Shown in pieces: positions 1 to 5,028 of a stretch of 7,562 bases of DNA. Under the pieces are notes generated by a model. The model was given only the letters and a program-made list of their open reading frames with translations. It did no database searches and had not been told where the DNA came from. Each line of letters starts with the position of its first letter. The stretch's first letter is position 1. The stretch is from Nitrososphaerota archaeon (GTDB lineage Archaea; Thermoproteota; Nitrososphaeria; Nitrososphaerales; Gagatemarchaeaceae), in contig VBPP01000206.1 in assembly GCA_005877365.1 (NCBI GenBank), positions 1 to 7,562 of the forward strand, in the 5' to 3' direction. Position numbers and translations under genes: made by a program.

Positions 1-266
1 AAGTGGGAGAAGTCAACCTCCTCGAACTTCGCGCCCCTGCACCAATCGGGGAGTAGCATGACGAAGTCCTTTGTGAAGTTCGTTACGAAGTACGCGTCCT
101 TGACGTACTGAGTGTCCTTCTTCTTCGCGAGATGGTAGGCCATCTCCTCCGCGAGCGGGGGTAGGCTCACCTCCCTCCCCCTTACCTTGACTTTCAAGCC
201 CTCTGCTAGGTAGGGTTCAGGAACTGCGACCCCATTATGTGATAGTCTCTTCCAGTAGGACGTCAT
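1..266 (-). CDS. DNA topoisomerase IB, N-terminal part (cut by window edge)
   Basis: Eukaryote-type topoisomerase IB relaxes supercoils by a transient single-strand cut through a 3'-phosphotyrosine. Only the first 88 codons are present; the catalytic core and active-site Tyr lie beyond the left edge. The translation from ATG 266 carries the conserved opening of the N-terminal DNA-binding domain: HNGVAVPEPY at residues 10-19, a GLKVKVRGREV strand-turn, then LAEEMAYHLAKKKDTQYV and a following NFTKDF, matching the order HNGV..P.PY / AEE.A..AKK.DT.Y / NF..DF known for the family. No in-frame start exists upstream before a stop, so ATG 266 is the only reasonable start. A GGGAGG lies 12 bases upstream. 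It is divergent from the PAC2 gene. Among archaea this enzyme is characteristic of Thaumarchaeota and relatives, so it is the best lineage marker here. Confidence 0.88.
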   Translation of the reverse strand, partial: MTSYWKRLSHNGVAVPEPYLAEGLKVKVRGREVSLPPLAEEMAYHLAKKKDTQYVKDAYFVTNFTKDFVMLLPDWCRGAKFEEVDFSH

Positions 267-294
267 TAAAGGGCTCAGCCTCCCTATGTACCCA

Positions 295-304
295 CTACTT
301 AAGG
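295..304 (-). promoter_or_regulatory. Possible TATA box of the topoisomerase IB gene
   Basis: Read on the minus strand this is CCTTAAGTAG, a weak match to the archaeal TATA consensus. Its centre is about 33 bases before ATG 266, which would put the transcript start a few bases before the ATG. The GGGAGG at 279-284 would then lie outside the message, so either this box or that ribosome site is not the functional one. Confidence 0.35.
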
Positions 305-494
305 CGGAACCCGCTCTAAAGTGTTGTCCCGGCTGTTTGAGGGGCATTCCCGAGGCTGCGAAGTCTTGGAATCGAATGCCTCGATGCGACAACTGTCATC
401 AGACTCAATCCCTCGAAGGCTCACCGACCGTTAGGGCGGTCCCAGAATACGACAGCGAGCGTCGCTCAGGCCCGTCAAGGTCGTCCCAGCGGTC

Positions 495-508
495 GCGAAA
501 ATTATATA
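495..508 (+). promoter_or_regulatory. TATA box with purine-rich BRE, PAC2 gene promoter
   Basis: GCGAAA followed by ATTATATA is the clearest archaeal promoter in the window: a purine-rich B-recognition element directly before a TATA box. The expected start of transcription, about 25 bases downstream, is near 530, just ahead of GTG 538. It lies inside the longer open frame that begins at 286, which argues that the frame before 538 is not translated. Confidence 0.65.
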
Positions 509-537
509 GCATTGGTCCTGCATTGTCTTGGAAGATC

Positions 538-1260
538 GTGTGGCAGCAGCTTGAAGTTCACCATGACGGCGCCCTGAAGAAGCCGGCCCTGCTAGTCTCA
601 CTCTCGACCTCCATCCCTCAGTACCGGGCCCTCTACTCGCAGGCGCGGGAACTCGCAAGCTACATGATGAAGAAGATGAAGTTCGTCCCTCTCGCCTCCC
701 TGTATTCCTCCGCACTCCCCCCTGAGGTTGCCGTCCGCGAAGACGGAACGGTGAGTCTGGTCGTGAATCAGTTCCACCTCCATCGGGGAGAGCGTGACAT
801 CGTCCTCTTCGGGGGCGACTCCTCTCCCCTCGACGACCAGTACGAGTTTGCCGACGCTGTCCTGACGTACGCGAGAAGTCTCGGGGTGGGTGAGGTCTAC
901 TCTATCGGAGCCAGATGGACCGAGGCGCCTCTCCCGCCCGACCAGACGCCAGCCGTGCTAGGGTTCGCAACAGACCTCGTAGGAGTTAAGGAGCTGAAAT
1001 CGCACGGGGTGGAGCTGATCAAAGATGAGCCCGCCCCTTTCTTCGCCTCGATGGTCGTGGGGCTGGCGAAAGGATACGCGATGAGAGGCTACAAGGTCTC
1101 GGTCAATCACGGCGAACCTCTTCCCCGCCCTAGGTCGGTGGCGAGGATGCTCGAGGTGCTCTCAAAGATGGTAGGGTTTGAGATTGACCTGGATGAGCTT
1201 CAGGCGCCAAAGGGACCCTTGGCTGCCAAGCAGCCCGACGAGGGCAGCATCTACCAGTAG
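538..1260 (+). CDS. PAC2-family protein (proteasome-assembly-chaperone-2-like)
   Basis: A cytoplasmic protein of the PAC2 family (COG2047 type). Eukaryotic members help assemble the 20S proteasome; the archaeal role is mostly unproven. From GTG 538 it is 240 residues, a normal size. The core begins with the beta strand KPALLVSLST (15-24), then helix SQARELASYMMKK, a strand ending in FVPLASLYSS, the strand DIVLFGGDSSP (87-97), helix YEFADAVLTYARSLG (102-116), then VGEVYSIGA (117-125), and a C-terminal helix GLAKGYAMRGYKVSVNHG (175-192). The open frame runs back to 286, but the first 84 codons are low in family-like features and contain the TATA box, so I place the start at GTG 538 (TTG 523 is an alternative), giving a message with almost no leader. 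It is convergent with the next gene. I am sure of the family and less sure of the function. Confidence 0.82.
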   Translation: MWQQLEVHHDGALKKPALLVSLSTSIPQYRALYSQARELASYMMKKMKFVPLASLYSSALPPEVAVREDGTVSLVVNQFHLHRGERDIVLFGGDSSPLDDQYEFADAVLTYARSLGVGEVYSIGARWTEAPLPPDQTPAVLGFATDLVGVKELKSHGVELIKDEPAPFFASMVVGLAKGYAMRGYKVSVNHGEPLPRPRSVARMLEVLSKMVGFEIDLDELQAPKGPLAAKQPDEGSIYQ

Positions 1261-1273
1261 GATGACCTCGGCT

Positions 1274-1290
1274 CGTCTTTTCTTTCGTCG
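1274..1290 (+). terminator. Pyrimidine/T-rich tract after the PAC2 gene
   Basis: TCGTCTTTTCTTTCG lies about 15 bases after the PAC2 stop codon, in the 67-bp gap between the two convergent genes. Archaeal RNA polymerase commonly terminates at T-rich tracts without a strong hairpin, and none is visible here. No matching T tract is seen for the opposite gene. Confidence 0.35.
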
Positions 1291-1327
1291 GACATCTCGC
1301 CGTTTGATTCGATGGCTTAGGCAGTGA

Positions 1328-1681
1328 CTAACGTCTCTTCTTTCTCAGCGGCTTGACCGACTGACCCACCGCGTGGATGTCGACGACGAACCTAGAGACT
1401 GTTGGCTCCTCCTCGAGCAGTTCGGAAATTTTCGAGACGTAGCTCCTGTAGCGGCCGCTGTCAACATATTCTTCCGCTTCCTTCTCGGAGTCCCAGAGGG
1501 AGAACGTGACAAACTCGGCGGGAGAGCCGAGAAGGCGAAGAAGGTAGACGCGGCGGAGTCCCGCCTCCCTGAGGGCAGAGGGAAGGATCTTCTCCTCGAA
1601 TGTCTTCGCGAAATCTGTTTCTTTTCCCGGTCGCACCCTGATGCTCACGAGGCGGGCAAAGCGCGACGAGGTTTCCTGCAT
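1328..1681 (-). CDS. Antibiotic biosynthesis monooxygenase (ABM)-like ferredoxin-fold protein
   Basis: A 117-residue protein with the layout of the dimeric alpha/beta-barrel ABM family: strand FARLVSIRVRPGK (8-20), helix ETDFAKTFEEKILP (21-34), strand GLRRVYLLRLLGSPAEFVTFSLWDS (41-65), helix EKEAEEYVDSGRYRSYVSKISELL (66-89), and last strand TVSRFVVDIHAV (94-105). The bulk-volume pattern of a Trp after a 'FVTFSLW' strand followed by an acidic 'S.E.AE.Y..S..Y' helix is typical. Members range from heme-degrading or quinone-oxidising enzymes to proteins of unknown role; no cofactor residue points to one of these, so substrate is unknown. The frame opens at 1732, but ATG 1681 is preferred: the family fold starts just after it, and a TATA box centred 29 bases upstream puts the transcript start on that ATG. 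The tail PLRKKRR is strongly basic. Confidence 0.72.
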   Translation of the reverse strand: MQETSSRFARLVSIRVRPGKETDFAKTFEEKILPSALREAGLRRVYLLRLLGSPAEFVTFSLWDSEKEAEEYVDSGRYRSYVSKISELLEEEPTVSRFVVDIHAVGQSVKPLRKKRR

Positions 1682-1706
1682 CCTGTCGCCGAGAAAGCGG
1701 TCGTGA

Positions 1707-1714
1707 GATAAACC
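1707..1714 (-). promoter_or_regulatory. TATA box of the ABM-like gene, leaderless arrangement
   Basis: Minus-strand GGTTTATC is centred about 29 bases before ATG 1681. This spacing predicts that transcription begins at or within a base or two of the start codon, a common archaeal arrangement, and it selects ATG 1681 over the frame opening at 1732. Confidence 0.5.
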
Positions 1715-1822
1715 TAATGGTGCGGCTGCCACTTAGGGGCCTTCCTGGCGTTGCGGAACAGCCCCGCAATGATCATAGTCGCGTTGGGTATCGCCATCTA
1801 GAGGTGGGGCACTCTTCAACCG

Positions 1823-1942
1823 ATGGGTGAAGAGGAGCATCTCGCGGGGATGCTATGGGTTGAGAGAATCGAAGATGAGGCTCTGCAAGACCCTAAAGAA
1901 GATGAACTCTTCCGGAGATTGGGAGAAGGCAGTGACCAATGA
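1823..1942 (+). CDS. Possible small acidic protein, 39 residues
   Basis: I do not recognise this frame. ATG 1823 opens 39 codons rich in Glu and Asp (starts MGEEEHLAGM, ends LFRRLGEGSDQ), with probable helix-forming content and no hydrophobic segment. GAGGTGG at 1801-1807 resembles a ribosome site but lies about 15 bases before the ATG, further than usual, and no TATA box stands at a normal distance. Its stop codon overlaps the start of the next small frame in ATGA. The only support is the acidic, protein-like composition and that overlap, so it may be chance or a gene remnant. Confidence 0.22.
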   Translation: MGEEEHLAGMLWVERIEDEALQDPKEDELFRRLGEGSDQ

Positions 1943-2061
1943 ACCGAATCAAGACGATGGAGCCTGCGCTGCAGAGCTTGACGCTGGCAGAGATGTCCGC
2001 AACTCTTCCGATCATAAGGGTCCGCAGGGCCTACCGTTGGTTGTCTAACAATTTTTGCTAG
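1939..2061 (+). CDS. Possible small basic protein, 40 residues, ATGA-coupled
   Basis: I do not recognise this frame. It starts within the stop codon of the preceding acidic frame (ATGA at 1939-1942) and codes for 40 residues, basic overall. The stretch SLTLAEMSATLP then VRRAYRWLSNNF loosely recalls a helix-turn-helix (the 'TLAE' helix followed by a turn and a basic helix), but it is too short for a complete DNA-binding domain. Its stop codon sits inside the left arm of the hairpin at 2056-2080. It could be a translationally coupled partner of the acidic frame, a remnant of a regulator, or chance. Confidence 0.22.
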   Translation: MNRIKTMEPALQSLTLAEMSATLPIIRVRRAYRWLSNNFC

Positions 2062-2080
2062 TGTCTCCGTGAGACAAGCA
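2056..2080. other. Hairpin/dyad TGCT-TGTCTC-CGT-GAGACA-AGCA
   Basis: TGTCTC (2062-2067) pairs perfectly with GAGACA (2071-2076) around a three-base loop. TGCT (2056-2059) and AGCA (2077-2080) extend the stem to ten pairs, with a two-base bulge (AG, 2060-2061) on the left. A run of five T lies before it rather than after, so it is not a normal plus-strand terminator. It may be a regulator-binding dyad or an RNA structure upstream of the protease gene. Confidence 0.4.
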
Positions 2081-2220
2081 GGACTGCCCTTTGCTTAGAC
2101 ATTCTTGATGCTCTGCCCAACTCCATGACCCTCTCAGCAGAAGAGTCGTGGAAAAGCCCCAGACTTTTTCTTCACCAGTTCCTCATTAAAACCCACAAAC
2201 ATACATTTCAAGGAATAACA

Positions 2221-2228
2221 TTAAGTAT
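2221..2228 (+). promoter_or_regulatory. Possible TATA box of the sedolisin gene
   Basis: TTAAGTAT is centred 26-27 bases before TTG 2251, the spacing expected for a leaderless message starting at that codon. The surrounding sequence is A/T-rich. A second TATA-like TTAAAA at 2186-2191 would instead serve the alternative GTG 2230. Confidence 0.38.
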
Positions 2229-2250
2229 CGTGCGGACGCGGTCCCTCGCG

Positions 2251-3948
2251 TTGAGTGATAAACTCAAGAAAATATTTTTCACAACATTTACAATATCATT
2301 GCTAGCTTTTTCCGGCATCTCACGAATCACATTCGCAGCTCCAACAACGAGCAGCCGGCTTCCAATGGTTCAACCTCTGCACCGCCTTACGCTCCTCGAC
2401 CCATCATTCGATTCCCAGACCGTAGGAGGGGTCCCATTCTGTTCCAGCGGTCCGCTTGGCACAATAATATGCTACCCTCCGAACTTTCTGAAAACTGCCT
2501 ACGACTTTCCCGCCGCCAAAGTTAACGAAGAGGACAATTCGAAGGACGCGGAGGAGGGGAATGGCGACAATAGCGGCCTTCCCGGATCGGGTTCGGCCAT
2601 CGTCATAGTTGACGCCTTCGGTAGCCCCACAATTCAGAGCGACCTGGACAAGTTCGACACGGCTTTCGGCATCCCTCAGGCGCAAGTCACAGTCCTCTGT
2701 CCTCCAACGTGGACGGGATCCTCGACTGACAATTGTCCCGTGAAGACCGTAGCCGACCTCTCGACCGCGCCGAACGCAGTGCTCTGCGGTGCCTTCGGCT
2801 GGGCTGCTGAGACGACACTCGATGTCACGATGTCTCACGGACTCGCGCCCGGGGCGAAGATCGTCCTAGTCGTAAGTGCCGACTGCCAAGACACGAGCAT
2901 AAACAGCGCCGAGGCGGCAGTCGTTTCCCAGGACAAGTATAGGGGGAGCATCATGTCTCAGAGCTTCGGGGAACCAGACGACCTAGTTGGCTGCACTGCC
3001 GTCGACCCCGTCACCCTCCAGTGCACTGCAACGGATCCCACCATCAAGGCCACCGCCGACACAATCTACGAACTTGCGAAAGAACGCCAATGGACTGTCA
3101 TCGCCTCCTCGGGAGACGACGGAGCCAACACAGACGCCCGTTTCCTGGGTACAACCGAGTTGACACCCTCCTGGCCATCAACGAATCCTCTCAATCTAGC
3201 TGTCGGTGGCACCCAGGGCCAGCCTTACGGCGGCCAGTTTGGACTCTTCCCTGGCCCCGGCAAGACATTAACATGCGCTGCCCACAAGCAATGCAACACA
3301 GGTCTAGTCGTAATAAATGGCGGAGCGAGTGGCTGCGCAACTGCAACGAGGCCGGGCGTGCCTAGCTCCTGCTTCCCCGTACGATATGGCGGTGAAGCCG
3401 CTTGGAACGAATTCGCAGCATTTGGAGGTTCCGTCGGGAGAGTCACCGGAGGTGGAGTGAGCTCCCTCTACGAACGGCCATCTTATCAGGAGCATCTCCC
3501 TGACTCATTCAGCACTATCCTGGGAAGCTCAGTCGAGGCCGAAGGCCGACTTACTCCCGACGTCTCGTTCAACGCCGCGGCTCAAGGGGGCGTCTTGGCT
3601 TTCCTCGGTTTCCTCGGCCGATGGGGCGTGTTTAGCGGGACGAGTGCTTCTTCGCCTGCCTGGGCGGCGATCATCGCCATACTCGACCAAAAGAACGGAG
3701 GCCCTGTCGGCTTCATAAATCCAGCAATCTACAGTTTGGGAGCGAGCGAGAAGTCCAAACACGCATTCCATGACATAACCAAGGGTGAAAACAGCGATAC
3801 GGCTGGCCAGTTAGGCGTCGACGGATTTGCAGCCAGCAAGGGATACGACCTGACTACGGGTTGGGGGACGCCGGATGTGGCCCACTTCATTCAAGACATC
3901 GGCAAGTTCCTGCAAGACGACGACGGCGACGACGACGGCGGCGACTAA
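2251..3948 (+). CDS. Secreted sedolisin (peptidase family S53, serine-carboxyl peptidase)
   Basis: An exported endopeptidase of the subtilisin-like fold, typically active at acid pH. Numbered from TTG 2251 (565 residues): signal peptide 1-29 (SDKLKKIFF, then a hydrophobic core, likely cut after TFA), short linker with the pre-domain motif FLKTAYDF (79-86), and S53 domain about 115-550. Catalytic residues are visible: Glu187 and Asp191 in ETTLD, oxyanion Asp289 in SSGDDG, and Ser465 in SGTSASSP. The calcium site is indicated by HDI (Asp508) and GYD (Asp533) before TGWGTP. Also typical are EAAWNE, GGGVSSLY and TPDVSFNA. Twelve Cys fall in six near pairs. The usual long activation propeptide is absent. 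It ends in an Asp/Gly tail. The frame opens at ATG 2125 and also has GTG 2230, but both give an unusually long, non-signal-like N-terminus. Tandem TAA stops. Confidence 0.93.
   Translation: MSDKLKKIFFTTFTISLLAFSGISRITFAAPTTSSRLPMVQPLHRLTLLDPSFDSQTVGGVPFCSSGPLGTIICYPPNFLKTAYDFPAAKVNEEDNSKDAEEGNGDNSGLPGSGSAIVIVDAFGSPTIQSDLDKFDTAFGIPQAQVTVLCPPTWTGSSTDNCPVKTVADLSTAPNAVLCGAFGWAAETTLDVTMSHGLAPGAKIVLVVSADCQDTSINSAEAAVVSQDKYRGSIMSQSFGEPDDLVGCTAVDPVTLQCTATDPTIKATADTIYELAKERQWTVIASSGDDGANTDARFLGTTELTPSWPSTNPLNLAVGGTQGQPYGGQFGLFPGPGKTLTCAAHKQCNTGLVVINGGASGCATATRPGVPSSCFPVRYGGEAAWNEFAAFGGSVGRVTGGGVSSLYERPSYQEHLPDSFSTILGSSVEAEGRLTPDVSFNAAAQGGVLAFLGFLGRWGVFSGTSASSPAWAAIIAILDQKNGGPVGFINPAIYSLGASEKSKHAFHDITKGENSDTAGQLGVDGFAASKGYDLTTGWGTPDVAHFIQDIGKFLQDDDGDDDGGD
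3916..3945 (+). repeat. 12-bp in-frame repeat coding the Asp/Gly tail
   Basis: GACGACGACGGC occurs twice in a row (3916-3939) and then decays, coding DDDGDDDGGD at the very end of the protease. The strongly acidic tail could bind calcium or a positively charged surface. It may also be a simple replication-slippage product. Confidence 0.75.
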
Positions 3949-3959
3949 TAACCACGATA

Positions 3960-3990
3960 AGGGGGGAAACCCCTCCTCTCTCTAATTTCC
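3960..3990 (+). terminator. GC hairpin plus pyrimidine tract after the sedolisin gene
   Basis: AGGGG GGAAA CCCCT (3960-3974) forms a perfect five-pair GC-rich stem, 12 bases after the stop codon, followed by a C/T-rich run ending in TAATTTCC. This resembles an intrinsic terminator, although the T tract is interrupted. The remaining gap to 4125 shows only a 27-codon frame at 4053 without support. Confidence 0.5.
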
Positions 3991-4125
3991 TCGGAAACGC
4001 GATAATTCTAGACTGTATGCGTGGTTTCGGCTCCGGCTTCGGGAAGACATATGATGAGGAAGCGCGAGTTTAGTGTGCCTCTTTCTGGATCGGTTACTTC
4101 TCACTCCGACGCACGAACATCTGGG

Positions 4126-4833
4126 TCATATGATTGAAAAGCGGATGATGTTTGACGTTACGATGGTGTATGCGGGTTCAGGTCCCAGCTTGAGATTCGA
4201 CCCTCCCGAGTGGAGGTTAATCTTCGCTTGAAGATTGTAGTCAGCAATAGGAACTTGGTGGAGACCGGTTCCTGAATTCGAATAGACGCGCAAGTTCCAC
4301 GTAAAAGTCCAAGAATAGGTTTGACCGGCTCCTAGGATGAACGGACTTCCGAGCGGGTGCATGGCCAAGACCCTTTGAAATCTAATCCAATTTCCAACCT
4401 GGTTCATGCTGGTGTCATAAACGACCAGCTCTACGGATTGTTCCGCGTTATCGATTGCAAGCACCTGATTGCCGCTGTTTTCGATCACTATGGTCACCGT
4501 AGCAACACTACCAGCAGCGAAACTGGTCTTGTCCAAACTCAAGGTCAGTCTAACACCGACCTGTCCTTGTTGATGCTCGTTCGGCGGATTTACAAACGGC
4601 TTCCCGGGGATTCCCTTCAGAGAACTGCCCTGGCTAGTGGGGACGGCTGAAGAAGAGACCTCCCCGGTATTCGTGAAGGCGGAGATAGAAGGGGTGGAAC
4701 CAGTCGCGGAAGGTAGGGAGGTGATGAGAGCAGATGGGCCGGAGAAGGACACAGCGGTGAAAGTAATGATTACGAATCCGATCAAACTCAGACCAAGTCT
4801 AGATCTTGGTCCTGGGAGCCGCAACCGTCTCAC
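4126..4833 (-). CDS. Exported beta-sandwich protein resembling BsuPI proteinase inhibitor
   Basis: From GTG 4833 it is 235 residues with no Cys. A basic n-region (1-12) precedes one hydrophobic segment (14-31, LGLSLIGFVIITFTAVSF), which is a signal peptide or anchor. Residues 33-75 are a Ser/Thr/Pro-rich linker, and 90-235 a beta-rich domain. That domain has the order seen in the BsuPI (intracellular proteinase inhibitor) family: a strand VTIVIENSGNQVLAI, then SVELVVYDTSMNQVGNW, then ILGAGQTYSWTFTWNL, then VPIADYNLQAKI. BsuPI itself inhibits a subtilisin. Here the domain would face the outside, like the neighbouring sedolisin, with which it is convergent. A general Ig-like or CARDB-like domain is the alternative. 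An in-frame TAG two codons upstream fixes GTG 4833 (or TTG 4824), and a TATA box 28 bases away supports it. Inhibitor function is inferred only. Confidence 0.78.
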   Translation of the reverse strand: MRRLRLPGPRSRLGLSLIGFVIITFTAVSFSGPSALITSLPSATGSTPSISAFTNTGEVSSSAVPTSQGSSLKGIPGKPFVNPPNEHQQGQVGVRLTLSLDKTSFAAGSVATVTIVIENSGNQVLAIDNAEQSVELVVYDTSMNQVGNWIRFQRVLAMHPLGSPFILGAGQTYSWTFTWNLRVYSNSGTGLHQVPIADYNLQAKINLHSGGSNLKLGPEPAYTIVTSNIIRFSII

Positions 4834-4857
4834 CAGCTACCCAATGCAGAGGGATGA

Positions 4858-4867
4858 GATTTAAGAC
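4858..4867 (-). promoter_or_regulatory. TATA box of the BsuPI-like gene
   Basis: Minus-strand GTCTTAAATC is centred about 28 bases before GTG 4833. Transcription would start at or next to the start codon, matching the leaderless pattern of several other genes here and supporting the non-ATG start. Confidence 0.5.
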
Positions 4868-4911
4868 TATACCATTGAACTGCTAGAGAGATAAATGGGG
4901 CCAAGAGAAAC

Positions 4912-4951
4912 TTTCGCAATGCGTTTTACACTTTTTTCAGTTCATGCGAAA
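4912..4951. promoter_or_regulatory. Inverted repeat in the divergent promoter region
   Basis: TTTCGCA (4912-4918) and TGCGAAA (4945-4951) are perfect inverted copies with centres 33 bases apart, close to three helical turns. They lie between the two TATA boxes of the BsuPI-like and sialidase-like genes, a natural place for a shared regulator site. The left arm also overlaps a small dyad CGCAATGCG. Seven-base arms can arise by chance in an A/T-rich region. Confidence 0.32.
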
Positions 4952-4984
4952 TTTTGTCCGATTTTTGTACCTCACACCCCATGA

Positions 4985-4993
4985 GTTTATAAC
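4985..4993 (+). promoter_or_regulatory. TATA box of the sialidase-like gene
   Basis: GTTTATAAC is a good archaeal TATA box. Its centre is about 40 bases before ATG 5029, predicting a leader of roughly 10-15 bases. No strong Shine-Dalgarno sequence is seen between them. Confidence 0.58.
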
Positions 4994-5028
4994 AAAAGAA
5001 TCTGCGGCCGTCATCTTGCGGCGAAAAG

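Larger units (their letters stand above)
1715..2220. other. Long stretch without a confident gene
   Basis: No reading frame here has recognisable family features. What can be seen: a short inverted repeat TTGCGG/CCGCAA at 1751-1769, two tiny overlapping plus-strand frames (1823-2061, listed separately), a stronger hairpin at 2056-2080, and an A/T-richer stretch from about 2160 to 2250 that looks like the promoter zone of the protease. It could be a decayed gene, a small-RNA locus or simple spacer; nothing in the sequence decides between these. Confidence 0.5.

Noticed and set aside
1373..1711. 112-codon plus-strand frame opposite the ABM-like gene
   Set aside because: It mirrors a gene with clear fold features, has no family motifs and would use an antisense promoter that is not seen.
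1714..1797. 27-residue minus-strand frame starting MAIPNATM
   Set aside because: Very short, no promoter or ribosome site, and it ends inside the TATA box of the ABM-like gene.
2404..2838. 144-codon minus-strand frame inside the sedolisin gene
   Set aside because: Arg/Gly-rich antisense shadow of well-supported catalytic-domain coding sequence.
4050..4110. ATGATGA resembling a C box of a C/D-box guide RNA
   Set aside because: No D box (CTGA) follows at a suitable distance. A similar TGATGA on the minus strand near 395 fails for the same reason.
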